DNA of 64,000 nt from Morella rubra (GCA_003952965.2 CM025852.1:27773009-27837008), one strand, 5' to 3'; positions 11,401 to 23,629 are shown, counted from the stretch's first letter. Notes: a model not told the origin generated them from the sequence alone. Made by a program: numbers and translations.

Positions 11401-14400
11401 ATGAATGATTTAAATTTATTAAGACATACACGGCATCTTAAATTATGAACGTTGACACATTTAATATTTTAATTATTATGATCAGACGCTTTACATCTTC
11501 GGGAAGATAATAATATACTTAATAAATTGTCAATAATATTCTCAATATATATAAACTGAGTAAAAAACGTTATCATTATTTTGATTTAAAAATTTGACAG
11601 GAAATACAAAGCTTTTAGAATTGATAGTTTGAAATATAACGTATAAAATCGAATAATTTAAAAGATAAATTTGAGATGAGTGAAAATAGTATTTATTTTT
11701 ATTTTAATTATAGAAATATCGGAAGGACAGGAATCTGGTTATAAGAGCCGTGGGGAAAAGGTGATTGCTGCTAATTCTCACTCCCGATTCTTCATCGTGC
11801 ATAGAGATCAGCAAAAGATGGTACTGCAAATGAGGTTTCAGATGATTTTATTGTTGCAGTCAATGAATGCATTAATAAAATCACTGCGAGTTTAGCAAAA
11901 GACCCTTCATGTGAAGATCACTGCGGGAAAGTCAGCATTCCATACCCTTTTGGAATACGAGCTGGTTTGTTACCTTGACGGTTGATTTGCAATAGCTTGC
12001 AACAGTTCTCTGGGCTCTTCCAAGGCTTTCTGGAAGTCTGGGAGCTTCAACCTGGAGGTGCTGAACATTTCCGCAGAAGACAGCACACTCCGCGTCAATT
12101 ATCCAATATTTAGGAGTTGTGATAATATTGCAAGAAGCAAACGATATGTGGGGTCAGAAAATGGCCCTTTCTTCTTTTCCCCGTACAGAAACAGTTTCAT
12201 TGCCATGGGTTGCAATTCTGCCGCCATAAGGTCCCTAGACGGCTCTTCTATAAGAGGTAGGTGCAAGACACTTTCCTGTAACAAGAGGGCATCGATAAAT
12301 GCAAGTAGTTGCAATGGCACCAACTGCTGCCAAACCAAAATACCTTTGGATCTCGACGCATTCAGGACAGAAATAGTGGCAATAAATTATACCTCCGAAG
12401 ATTCCCTCGCGGGATATTGCAATTATGCATTTTTGGTAGAGCAAGCGTGGTTAGAGACTGCCAGTACGTTCTACTTTCTCAGACATCTTTCACAACAATA
12501 TGTCCCACGTTCCAGTGGCGTTGGACTGGGGGATTGATCTCAATATTCCACTTGCGACTGATAGGTCGACAACCGCTTGTGGCTTTAATCATAAGTTGTA
12601 TAGTTTGTCGAGGTAATAAACCTCTCATATACTTAAATTTTTGTTTTTGAACTTCCCTTGAGCCTCGAATGTGGAACTCATATATATATTGTGATGGGTT
12701 CTAACAAGATCATGACATGTAAAATGAAAATTCAAAGCTGCTAGCTTGCAATCCAACATAAAGATCAAATTGACAACTTCATTCTTGAGCCTAACACACC
12801 AAAATAGACACATATTAATGCATAATAATCTAGTGGATCTTGAAAAGTAATTAAAAGAAGAGCATGCTGCAGTTCTAATAGTGTTCTCTATGAATATATA
12901 ATTACTTTCTTCCCCGTATGCTAGCTAACTGTGTTTGTCATTCCAATGTCAGATATTGACGAATGCGCAGATCCAGCAGATCAGGCCAAATACCGTTGTG
13001 GTAATAAACGTTGTCATAATATTGATGGGTCTTACCTCTGCAGCGGTTTTCCAGTTGAGGCTACCGTTATTGGTATGTATGACTTCTTACATTGAAACAA
13101 ACGGTCGGGGTTTTGTTTTGTTTTGTTTTGTTTTGCTTTTAGGCAGAAACAAACGATAGTTAATTAAAGCTCTGGGTTTTTACTGTTGTCCATATATATG
13201 TGGGTGCAAAGTGTAGTGGTATATATATATACTCTCTTCTCAAAATGTTGAAAGTTGAAAGTTTAAGAAGTGTGCATGGGTGAAACTTCGTACAAGACTT
13301 TGTGGTCAAAATTTTGAAAAATTATGAAATTGTGTTAATGTAATTTTAAAATTTTAAGAAGAGAAATACCAAAAAATAATATTTTACATTTTTTAAGACT
13401 ACATAAGATCTATGCACACTCCCCTTCAATCATGAACTTCTTATAAACAAAATTTACTTGGAGACAAAATTTACATTTTTTGCTTTAAGTCTTGCAAAGA
13501 GTAATCTTTCCTCCCTACTTTATATTGAGTTATGCAGATATTAGCACAGGCCTTGGGTTAATAGTTTTGCTTGTTGGTGGATGGTTGTCATACAAAGTGG
13601 TAAAGAGAAAGATGATGATTAAAAACAAAGATAAGTTCTTCAAACGGAATGATGGATTGCTGTTACTTCAGCAACTATCTTCAAGTGAACACAATACTGA
13701 GAACCCCAACTTATTTGCTTTGAAGGATTTGGAGAAGGCCACTGATCAGTTTTATGAAAATAGAATACTTAGTGATGGAGGACAAGGCACTGCCTACAAA
13801 GGTATGTTATTAGACGGAAGAATCGTTGCAATAAAAAAGTCCAAGGTAATTGATGAAGCAAAACCTCAAAGAGTTCATTAATGAAGTTGCCCTTCTTTCA
13901 CGAATCAATCATAGGAATGCGGTGAAGTTGCTTGGTTGTTGTTTGGAGACAAAAATTCCTCTGTTAGTTTATGAATTCGTACCCAATGGAACTTTGTCTC
14001 AATATCTCAAGGACCTAAATGAAGATTATCCATTAACATGGGATATGCGGCTACGGATTGCGCTCAGAAGTTGCAGGGGCTCTTTCCTTCCTACACTCAT
14101 CAGCTTCTTCACCCATTTATCACTGAGACATTAAGTCTAAAAACATACTCTTAGACAATAAGTACAAAGCAAAAATAGTTGACTTTGGAATTTCACGATC
14201 TATTGTTGTGGATCAAACCCATTTGACCACTCTAGTGCATGGTACTTTTGGATACTTGGACCTTAAGTATTTCCGCTCAGGTCAATATACTGAAAAGAGT
14301 AATGTTTATAGTTTCGGTGTTGTTCTTGCTGAGTTCTTAACCAGAGAAAAAACGATCTCTTGTAGAAGGACACAACAAATCAAAGATCATTACAAAAAAA

Positions 14401-14788
14401 TAGATCTTTAGCGGCGATCTTTTTAATGACTGTCGCTAAAAAGTGTCTGTAGCAGCGTTTAAGGACAAACACGACCGCTGCTATAAACACTGTTTAACAG
14501 TGCTTTTACAAAAAAAAACGCCGTTAAAAATTATACATTTAAAGGCGTTATAAAAAAAACGGGGAGTTCCATTTTTATTTCCCGCGCGCTCTCCCCCACA
14601 AATCTCTCCCTCCCTCTTCCTCTTCTCCAAACGAAATCCCTCCCCTCTCTTCAAACTCTCTCCCTCTCCCTCGAAATCTCTTTTAGTTTCTCACCTCTCG
14701 CTCAACAAGAAACGATCTGGGGAAGCAGCAATTGTGCCTGCAATAATCTCTGATTTTTCTCTTTTGTTCCCCTCTCGCTCAACAAGCC

Positions 14789-14909
14789 ATGATGGCTGGG
14801 ATCACCGGCAGCAGCTTTCCCTGTAAACCCCTCGTTGATCGGAATGCCAAAACGGGGTCGTACCTTCTCGAATCAAAGCTCGTCGGAGTACGGCTCTTCA
14901 ACGCTCATG
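14789..14909 (+). other. Exon-like frame of unknown origin inside the CACTA element
   Basis: An ATG-led 40-residue frame ends at a good donor (GTGAGT at 14910) after a CT-rich leader, the layout of a captured first exon. Readable piece LLESKLVGVRLFNAHG. I do not recognise the donor gene. Confidence 0.4.
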
Positions 14910-15460
14910 GTGAGTGGCTTTTTTGTTTTATTTTTCTGATGCCCGTTTGGTCGCTTTGAGAATACTGGAAAGGGGAGAAATTTAAAAAAAAATCTAAGCT
15001 TTTAGTGGAATGGTCAATCTTGATTGAGCTGCGTTCTTGATTAATTGGCTCACAGGATAGTTGGAAATTACTTGTGTTTTGTAGGTCGGTGCGTTGTCTA
15101 AAAGTGAGGCTGTTCAAATGGCTGAGGATGTTGTTCTCTCTGTGTTTTTCGTTCATTTCCTTGGAGGATCGTGAAAGTAAATGCTTATCATAAATTATCA
15201 ATTTGAGTAATTTATTGCACAGTTGATTAGCGTAAGGCTAATGCTTCTGAACAAATTAGATTTAGAGTTGTTTCATTTATACTGGAAAGTTTGGAAAGTT
15301 TGTCCAAATCCTTGCATTCTGTCTGGCACAAGAATATTACGAATTTGTAAGATTTTAGGAATGGAAATATATAGTCGAGATTTGCTATATAGTTTTCTTC
15401 CATTAACTTCTGATTTGTCTTCGTTTATGTTTTGTTTACTTTCTAAATTCTCGTCTGCAG

Positions 15461-16225
15461 GTACTTGAAATCTGATTTTATCATTGGCCTTCTCGGTTGT
15501 ATGCCTTGGGATATCATCTACAAGGTATGTCTTTTTCCATGTATGCTTGTATCTCTAAACACTGTTTCTTGAACTTGCTCCAATATATTGTTTGCCATTC
15601 TACATATTTCTTTTGTAGTTGTTTTCTACGAACCTTGTTTTTGTTTGCATTGACGTTTTTCTGATTCCCACATGAACACTTCTTAGAGACACATGTTGTT
15701 GCAATCCTTTTAACTAAGTTTCTGACATAGGACTAGGCACAGCATATTTTTAAGAGATCTTTAAAATCGTAGAAGTACTCTATTGTATATTTTTCAAGCT
15801 ATTTCTCTTTCTGTCAACATTTTGAGAACTCTGTTCTGAACAAGCTTGTGGGAAAAGAGAGGTATCTTCTATGGATCAGGTTATATCGGGTGCGCAAGGT
15901 TACACAATTTTTTCAAACAATGGAAAAGGATATACCTATAAATTACATGTTTGCTCGAATTGTTAAACTACTTGCTGTTGAACTCTACTGCACTCATACA
16001 ACAGCCTGCATCTTTTATTATTTGGCTACCACTGTGCCTCCTTCTAAAGAGGGTTACACGTGGATTGGAAGTTTAAAGCTTGGCGACTATAGTTATTCTC
16101 ACTTCAGAGAGATTGAACTTTGGAAGCGCTACACATTGTCTTTTATATTTTGCAATTGTTACCATGGCCATTGTTGGTCAGTTACTTTCTATTTTGTCAC
16201 TTTTTATGTCAGCAAATACAACTAA
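15461..16225 (+). pseudogene. Captured fragment of an outward-rectifying K+ channel gene (SKOR/GORK type)
   Basis: An exon with acceptor at 15460 and donor GTATGT at 15525 reads YLKSDFIIGLLGCMPWDIIYK. The next part (15848 on) reads YLLWIRLYRVRKVTQFF, then VELYCTHTTACIFYYLA and GYTWIGSLKLGDYSYSHFRE. These match the S2-S5/pore-approach region of plant Shaker outward-rectifying channels as known from SKOR and GORK. A frameshift at about 16135 switches frame before the pore helix (AIVTMAIVG), and the GYGD selectivity filter is absent. The fragment cannot form a channel; it is a transposon-borne copy of a host gene found elsewhere. Confidence 0.85.
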
Positions 16226-16533
16226 AATTGTTTACGGTTTAAAATTGGATTTTTTGACCCATCTTGATCTTCTCCGTATGGTTAATATTCTGGTTACATT
16301 CACGGAAGTCTTTATGGAATGTATTGTAAGCTATGTCCTCTAATTTTCACCTCATTGAAAATTGCATGTTGGTATCCAGAATATTCATGTAGTCAAGTGC
16401 TCAATGCATTAACTCATTTTAATGGTCTTGCAACTAAAACTTAGATGATTTATTTAACCATGTGTGAGGTGCATTACGTTATTGGTTCCATTCCTTTGTT
16501 TGCTGACATTACTTGATCTGATTTCTGGTGCAG

Positions 16534-16587
16534 CTTGTTTTTATAGTTTTCACGGGAGAGGCCTGGGGTTACCTTGGTAGCAGAAGA
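16534..16587 (+). pseudogene. Captured nicastrin exon fragment
   Basis: After an acceptor CAG at 16531-16533 the frame reads LVFIVFTGEAWGYLGSRR, which matches my recollection of the conserved core of plant nicastrin, the substrate-receptor subunit of gamma-secretase. The match is short and the following sequence does not continue in the family, so it is a partial exon captured by the CACTA element. Together with the channel fragment it shows that at least two host genes contributed. Confidence 0.65.
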
Positions 16588-17421
16588 TGTGGACCACAGC
16601 CTAACTCAGAATTCTAGGTGCAGATGGTGTTAGAGCAAGAAGCTGCTAATAGACTACTTAGAAACTTTTACAACTTCTTTGTGTTTGTTGCAAAACTTGT
16701 AAGACTTGATTATTTAGTCAATGATTAAATATATTTTGTTTTATTACACTTTATCTTTTTGCATCAATCAATTAAAATTTGTATTACAGGAAAATATAGG
16801 AACAAATGCAGGTTTTTACACAGACTTATTGCAGTGTTTTGAAAACTGATATAATGGTATTCTAAAATAAAAAAATAAAAATTGTTGGCACAGACTTTTA
16901 GTAGCAGCGGTCGCGAAAACCGCTGCTATAGTCTATTGCGACAGTTTAATAGTGGGGTCACAACTGCCGCTAAAAAACTGCCGTTACATGCTATAGTGGC
17001 AGTTTTGTCACCTTTAGCAGCAGTTTCTGACCGCCGCTAAAGGTCGTTTTTTTTGTAGTGAGCTACATATTTCACCGATTCCATGGAAGAAAGCAATTTG
17101 TTTGATATTTTTGATAGTCGAGTTCTAAAGGAAGCTGAGGAAGAAGAGATCATTATGGTTGCGTCCCTTGCAAAAAGGTGCTTGAACATAAGCGGAAAGG
17201 ATCGACCTACCATGAAAGAAGTTTCAATGGAGTTGGAGGCCACCCGATTGGTGCGAAAAGCTCCTAACCTTGAGAAACACTCCGAAGCGCTGGTTGAAGA
17301 TGTCAAAACTGAAATGCACCAGACATGGGATGTTATTTCTACATCAACAATGGTATGTATGAACAAGGGCTCAACTATTTCGACTTGTATCAATGCTGAA
17401 CCTGATCTATTATCTTTTTAG

Positions 17422-17879
17422 TCGGTGTGATAGCTAGCCATGCATGCAATTCTCTATTCCCGTTGAGTTTGAAAATTACTAGATAATTCATAAAATCCTT
17501 TCTGAACAGCTACCATGGCTTTACTTTGTCTGTCGTCTAATGGAAGTATATCATGAACAGCATGGCTTTATCCTTTTACGAGTTATTCTTTCATCTATTA
17601 CTTTTAAGGATTTAATCGTTACGATATCTTAAACATTTAAAAAAAATTAAAAAATATGGCTCTAACTGATCATGAGACTTCATAATTACTGAAAGATCAT
17701 AAAAAATTTGAAATGCCTATTCCATCCCGTTTGCCCCAAGAAAAGGCTAGTACTCCATTTTATTTGAAATCTTTCTACTATATATATATGTATATATATG
17801 TAATCAAAACAGATTCGTATCTTGTTTCTTCTGAAAATTAATCAGTACGGGTTAATCATAATCGAAGAGAGGAAGAGAG
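17422..17879. other. Spacer between WAKL copies 2 and 3
   Basis: AT-rich, with a TATATATATATG-type tract near 17780. It probably contains the promoter of copy 3, but no single TATA box can be chosen. A GAGAGGAAGAGAG leader directly precedes the ATG, as in copy 1. Confidence 0.4.
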
Positions 17880-18554
17880 ATGGGAGTGCATATGGTGTTT
17901 CGGATCATTTTGGTGTTGTGGTCGGTTATTGTATTTGCACAAGCAGCAAGTTTAGCTAAGAGTTCGTGTCAAGATCGCTGTGGCAATGTGAGCGTTCCAT
18001 TCCCTTTTGGGATAGGATCAGCCGGTTGCTACGTCGACGATTGGTTTGCAATAGTTTGCAATGGCTATTTGGACTCTCCCAGACCTTTCTTGAGGAGCTT
18101 CGAGGAACTGGAGGTGCTGGAGATTCAATTAGACGGCACAGTTCGTGTCAAATATCCCACAGCTCGTACTTCTACTAAAAACGAAACGGGCGTGGGTAAT
18201 GTTAATTTAGAAGAGAGCCCTTTCGTCTTCTCCCAGTCCAAAAACAGATTCACTGCCATGGGTTGCAACAACTATGGCTCAATGAAGTCCCTGAATAGCA
18301 AGGTTACATATGGTGGCTGCAGTCCTGGTTGTGAGCAAAGTGGATCAATAGTGATCTTCAACGCGAGCAGTTGCAATGGCATTAACTGCTGTCAATTCGC
18401 AAATATCCCTTCATATCTCAATGCATTCATTACGGATCTAGACCAATTCATCCACAACGATACCAGCCAAGAATGCAGGTACGCATTCTTAGAACAAGAG
18501 TGGTTCGAGACCAAGAACGTGGTGCCAAACTTATCCTTCGTTCCAGTTGTATTG

Positions 18555-19554
18555 TGAAAAATCCTGTTTAGACTCTAATAACACTTAGAGGGGGTGAATA
18601 CGTGTTTTCCCTCTAATTAATAATTCAATAACAATTTTAAAAATAAGTTCTAAAATTGTTCAGCTAGATATGCAAATAATCAACTCAATCAACAAAATAG
18701 GCAGCAGAAAATTAAAACAAACTTCAATCACAAAAAAGACAAGGATTTGGTGACGAAGTGAAAAACCTTTGAAATACCATTCAAAGGAAAAACCACTCCG
18801 GCTAGCAGCCACCTGAATCCACTAAGAAGAAAACCTTACAAACAGTGATTCAGACACGGCAACCCAGTTGCTTGACTCTAACAACCTGATGTAATAATCT
18901 AAGCCCTGCTTAGACCCGCTCCATGCAGCATTCATCTCATACCTTTGATATTTTTCTTATGGATTCTTCATGAACAAACCTTGTTCTTCAGCACACCTTC
19001 AACACTATGAAGTTACAACATATTTGGAGAAAAATAGAGAAAAACTCATCAATGTTGAAGCACAAATCTTCTTGGTTTTTTCTCTCAAGGAAGGAGGCAC
19101 AAGTATGCTCAATAAGGCCTCAATAATTTTAGACGGCCTCCCCGAAACCTAGTAGGGTTTCCAATCTTTCAAAAGGAAATTCCAAAAATTTAGGAATTTT
19201 TGAAATTCGCCGAAGTCGCTCGAGCATGGGTCGAGCGCTGGTCAAACGCTATGTGTTGTCTGTCAAACGCTGTGACTCTGTCAGCATTTTTTCAACGGTC
19301 GCTTGAGCGCTTATCAAACGCAGGTCAAACGCGATGTGTTATTTGTCAAACGCTCGACAAACGCTTGTCAAACGCTGTGACTTTGTTTGCATTTTTTCAA
19401 AGGTCGCTCGAGTTCTTGTCAGACGCCGGTCAAACGTGATGAAGACTTTGGACAAACCATCAACTCTAACTCTTGAACAATGTAGAGACCAAATATACAA
19501 CTCGATTAAAACATATTTTGACACGGAATTATGCCAATACAAAATGCACTAACA
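18555..19554. mobile_element. Solo LTR, exactly 1000 bp, in WAKL copy 3
   Basis: The sequence starts TGAAAAATCC and ends CACTAACA (TG..CA ends). It is flanked by a perfect 5 bp target duplication TATTG (18550-18554 and 19555-19559). No internal retrotransposon domain is present, so it is the product of LTR-LTR recombination. The intact duplication indicates fairly recent activity. It contains a degenerate tandem repeat built on GTCAAACGCT. Confidence 0.93.
19212..19440. repeat. Tandem repeat inside the solo LTR
   Basis: About two units of 110-120 bp, each with several GTCAAACGC motifs, TGTGACT..GT..GCATTTTTTCAA and GGTCGCT(T/C)GAG. Small frames on both strands arise from this repetition. Confidence 0.75.
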
Positions 19555-20788
19555 TATTGGAATGGGGTATTCGCAATACATCATTCCATTCACTACATCC
19601 AGTACGCTATAACTCGATCTCAAGTGATACGTCGCAAACCTATAATTGTTCTGTCCATTCTCCTTCGGAGAGTAACCAGAACTTGAGTTTTTCATGTTCT
19701 TGCAAATCCGGCTATGAGGAGGGAAATCCTTATCTTCCTGGAGGATGTCAAGGTACACTTTCTCGATCGTAGTCTATTAGTACCCTATTTCTTCTAGTTT
19801 GGTAGTAAATTAGTAATTTTTTGAATTAATTGTTTGCGTTTTTTTACTACTAACCTCACGCGTAGAGTCTCCCATAGGAACACATCCTCTATTCACCGCA
19901 AGCCACCGATCCTCGGGTCGACTAGCTCACTGTCCACCAGCTCCTCCTCCTTCCCCCTTCTTTCCTCCTACTTCAATATGAACAATCAACTGCAACTTTC
20001 TACTTTATTTATTTGTCTTTCTTTTATTTTGGGTTTTGTGTTTTTTTTTCTTTCTTATGCCAATTATCAAGTGCCTTAAACTAAGTCAAATGAGTTTTGT
20101 GAATTGATTTGATTTGCATAGACGTTGTTATTACTGTTTTATCACTTTGACTGTACTGGAGTGGACAAGTTGAAAGATTAGTCATTAGTGGGGTTCAAAA
20201 CCTCAAAGGGTGCTCAATGTCTGCCAAAGAGTGGACGCCCGATGCTAGCTAATGAGCACCCGATATCTATTTAGCTTAGATAAATCCAAATTCATTTTAT
20301 GACTCAAGCAAAAGTCTAGCTAACTGCTAACGGGGGTTAGGCCACCGCTAAATCTTTATGCCTAATATATGGCTTAGGACAGTGCTGAAGAGCAGTGGGC
20401 CTGTACGTGTGTATCTGTATACGTGCATGCACATGCGACTGACTGGTGAGCAGATGCAAAGCTGGGAGTCAGGGTAGAGTCCAAGCGTGCCCGAATAGAG
20501 ACAAGAAAATGGCTGTTTCTGTAGGAAGAATGTCAATGCATGTCTCTGTCTCTGAGTATTCCTAATTGGAATGTTAATACACTAACTTTATTCTGCCATT
20601 GCAACGTCCAGATGTCAACGAATGTGAAGCTCCAGATGGGAACCCTTGTTTGAAGAATTGCCCAAAAGAGAATGTATCCAGCAATTATGCCAATCACAGT
20701 TGTGAAAATACCAATGGGTCTTAAGCTTGTCACACAATTCCGTACACACATGAGGGCCCCTCCAAGGCCATGAAGCTCATCATTGACG

Positions 20789-22189
20789 GTATGTCCTCTT
20801 ACTCTTTCAAAACCAACCACATATGAAAAAACGGATCCTCCACTTAGCCTGGAAGTATTGTGCTTACTAATTCGATTAATTGGCTGCCAGTTCAACTCTA
20901 GGTGAGGCTAAAAAGGTTTTTCATTTTTCAAAAAAAAAAAAAAATTTCTACTCGGATTTCTACAGTGCCAATAGTATGATGAGTATGCCTAATGATCAAT
21001 TACTGCTAACTAACAAGAAGGCATCTGTTAAATGCATCAAAATAGCTCCCCACATGCCACCAAAGTGCATGAAATGAAAGAAGGCATTCTATCTCGTCAA
21101 ACCTGACTCTGGATTCCATCTCACTTTTTTTCGACTTGGCAGTTGCCCCTGGAACCTGGAAATTTCATTTGTAACTAGAAAAGTCTGTCAAGGCTTCATG
21201 AAATGCTCCTTTTTAATGAAAATGCTCAGACCACAGACCTCCGATCAGTTCTTGACGAAACTTCTTAAGCTCTAAAATTTTTGAAAGAGAATCACAGGTT
21301 ATTGTAGTCTTTGGTTTACTCCTGCCTGAGTATCTCTCTATATCTGTGCTTTGGCTATCTGACACCAGAAATTCAAAAGGTGAAAAAAATCACAATCGTG
21401 TAATCAGTAATCTAGTAGGAATCTAAAGGTAGTTATAACTTTTACTTCTAAAATCTGACAGAATAGAGCAAAATTAAAATCCTCCACAACTCATAGTTTG
21501 AAGAGTGACAGAAATCATGCGCATGTGGGATGTAAAGTTCTTATGTGAAGTGCCCCAAGCGGAAGCCAACTTTTTTTCCAAGTGCAACAACTAGCACTGA
21601 GATTCATTGAGAACACAGACGGCATAAAGTCAACTTCAAAAGAATCTAGGAGCCATCTCTGAGATTCAACAGCGACCATATCTACCGTTATAGCAAGAAA
21701 ATCAACTGATTGCTGGCCAACATCCATCCCTCATTGAAATGACACAGAAAAGCAAAAGAAATATGGATGGTTTTCAGTTTGTTCAAAGCTCTCCACACTT
21801 TCCTAGGGCCAAAACACCCTTCTATTCTTCCCTATCTTAGGCAAGACAAGTCTGAATTTCTTAAATTCCTTTGACCAAGCGTAATTTTGATACAACCCAG
21901 ACAAATCTAAACGTTCAGATGCAGCTCTTATAAATTATGGGAAAAAAATAAAAATTTACATATGAATAGCCTGTTACACGAATTTTCACTTGGATCATGT
22001 GTTATTTCTTGAAGTGCAGATCAAGGACCCTGTTTGATGAATTCTATATGGCACTAATGAACTGCCTACTAATCCTTCTAATGAAAAGAACTAAAATTTC
22101 CCCACCATACATTGTCCTAGATCCCCAGGCTTCCAAGAACTTTATCCGCTCAAAGCATATGCGTGTGACTATGTAAAAACGTGTATAGG
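20789..22189. other. Gene-free stretch
   Basis: No supported coding frame, exon or element boundary was recognised in 1.4 kb. In particular there is no WAKL kinase exon, although copy 3 ends just before it. Confidence 0.5.
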
Positions 22190-22440
22190 TAGAGTGATAG
22201 AACGACTAGAGAAAACAGAGATAGAGAAAATTGAATAAGAGAATGTTCTCGTATATTCAAGTAAGTAAAAAATGTGCTGTACACTGAGAATATTTATACA
22301 CGAAAGAGTGCGGTATAAACTTAACAAACTAACAGCAAATAGGTGCAGTACACAGAAGCAACTCAGTTGCTGCCTTGCTGCCACGTAATATCTAATACTT
22401 TGCTGCCACGTAATATCTAATAAGCTCCTTTCAATAATCC
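22190..22440. repeat. Possible LTR fragment with a short tandem repeat
   Basis: The text GAGAAAACAGAGATAGAGAAA, then AAGAGAATGTTCTCGTATATTC and GAGAATATTTATACAC, resembles Copia-type LTR text on the minus strand, but no TG..CA ends or target duplications could be paired. Inside, TGCTGCCACGTAATATCTAA occurs twice in tandem at about 22376-22425. Confidence 0.35.
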
Positions 22441-22629
22441 TACTCACCTTTCTGCATGTGATCAACATTACGATCATGTAGTGCCAAGTCGCTTCGTTTT
22501 GTACTACCTACAGTACTTGAAAGAGACGGCCTAACTAAACTACTTTCAAATACCGTTGACTGCCGAAAGATCAATCACTACTACTTCAACACATAAGTCT
22601 GTAGTTAACATGTGCGCCCAGATTCCTTC

Positions 22630-22990
22630 TTTTGTCGGATATCAATGTTTTTTCCACATGAACAAGCAAACCTACAAAAGTAAAACTACCTGTAGTTTGT
22701 CACAATGTCACGTGACACGTGACTACTACTCTCTAAGCATATAATACCAAGGTTATTCTTCTACACACGATCGAGGCCAGTCAATGTGGATTGGATGGAA
22801 GCCCTAGGCAGGACAAAAGACAATCTTATAGGGCTTTTTTTTTTCCTTTGATTATGTATATGTGTGATTGTCGGTTGAAATTGGAGACAAACGAGATAGG
22901 AGATATTTGAAAGACATTCGAGTTTTTAAATTGGTCTAAAGCTCCTCTAATTGCTAGCTAGTACTTGCTATGAGTCTATAACATAATTAT
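22630..22990. repeat. Dispersed block shared with 47735-48120
   Basis: Common landmarks in the same order: an ACAAGCAAACCTACAAAA-like motif, GAAAGACATTC, AGTTTTTAAATTGGTC, AAGCTCCTCT and CTAGC..GTA.ACTTGCT. The partner at 47735-48120 is interrupted by a MITE. Function unknown; both copies are near members of the B3-like family. Confidence 0.6.
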
Positions 22991-23629
22991 CGAAACATAT
23001 AAAGCACCGGTGAAAAGGACTCGATCGATCCGAAACTGCAGTTGGATACAAGATTCTAAGCCGAAATCTGCAGACTCGCTTTAAAAATCCTTTAGACAAT
23101 GACTCCACGTACGGCTGCTGAAACTGCAGGAAATCACTTGCGTTTAATGGCAGTACGACCACTGGTTAGGCACTACTGCGGGACCAATTTAACTACCTCT
23201 GCAGTCGTTAAAACCTTTTGACATACAGAAATGAAAATTAATAGTTGATAATTGGATAATTGGCAAAGCGCAATATTGTTAGGAGACCCAAATCTGAACT
23301 CTTGTCCTTGGAACATTTTGTGTAATTTTCTGATAATTAATTTCCACGAAATTGGCACGTTGCGGCAGCCGATCATTTCCTAACGGAATCGATCAACAAC
23401 ATTAACTCACCAAAGGAATAACGCCTTATCAGAAACGTCGGGGTTAAAAAAAAAATGTATCAGTAAAAAATTAGAAAGAAGAATTTTGTTGCACTGAAAG
23501 AAAATCACGACAGACCACTGAAATTTAAAGATTTGTTTGGTTGATAATAAAATCATTTTTATGGTTATTTTTTGGGTTACTGGTAAGAAATGCATTTATA
23601 GATCAAAAGGATGAGGACGGAAACTTTCC

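Larger units (their letters stand above)
14388..17060. mobile_element. CACTA-type element carrying captured host gene fragments
   Basis: Left end CATTACAAAAAAAT (C-A-C to C-A-T change) and right end TTTTTTTTGTAGTG are CACTA ends. The subterminal regions carry GCGGCGATC/GCTAAAAAG and GACCGCCGCTAAAGGTC-type repeats in both orientations. The 3 bp flanks (GAT and AGC) do not match, so the target duplication is lost or the border has decayed. Compared with intact WAKL copy 1, host sequence resumes after the element with only about 2 bp missing. Inside are a CT-rich leader with a short exon-like ATG frame (14789-14909), potassium-channel exons and a nicastrin exon, on the + strand in that order. 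Confidence 0.88.
11818..17421 (+). pseudogene. WAKL copy 2, broken and split by a transposon
   Basis: Homologous along its length to copy 1. Signal-peptide region starts at the ATG at 11818. Exon 1 remains run to about 12615, exon 2 (EGF-like, DIDEC) is 12953-13072, and exon 3 starts 13538 and resumes after the insertion at 17061-17421. Lesions: a frameshift just after the signal peptide, a stop near 11977, a frameshift near 12500, loss of the final cysteine-rich stretch of exon 1, a 1-bp frameshift near 13857 and another near 14060. A TGA at 14124-14126 replaces the catalytic Arg of HRD. The DFG motif is still readable near 14175. A CACTA element at 14388-17060 separates the N-terminal two thirds of the kinase from its C-terminal lobe, which continues at ATYF..EESNLFDIFDSRVL. 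It cannot encode a functional receptor. Confidence 0.93.
17880..20788 (+). pseudogene. WAKL copy 3, ectodomain only, interrupted by a solo LTR
   Basis: Exon 1 runs from the ATG at 17880 to the donor GTACAC at 19753. With the LTR at 18555-19554 removed, its frame is continuous through VPVVLEWGI and ends LPGGCQ as in copy 1. It encodes a signal peptide (IILVLWSVIVFAQAAS) and the cysteine-rich ectodomain (PFPFGIGSAGC). Exon 2 (20612-20788, DVNEC) has an in-frame TAA at 20722-20724 just before its last cysteine pair. No membrane helix or kinase exon was found between 20789 and 24000. The copy is therefore a kinase-less, doubly disrupted pseudogene. A secreted fragment up to the LTR remains theoretically possible. 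Confidence 0.9.
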
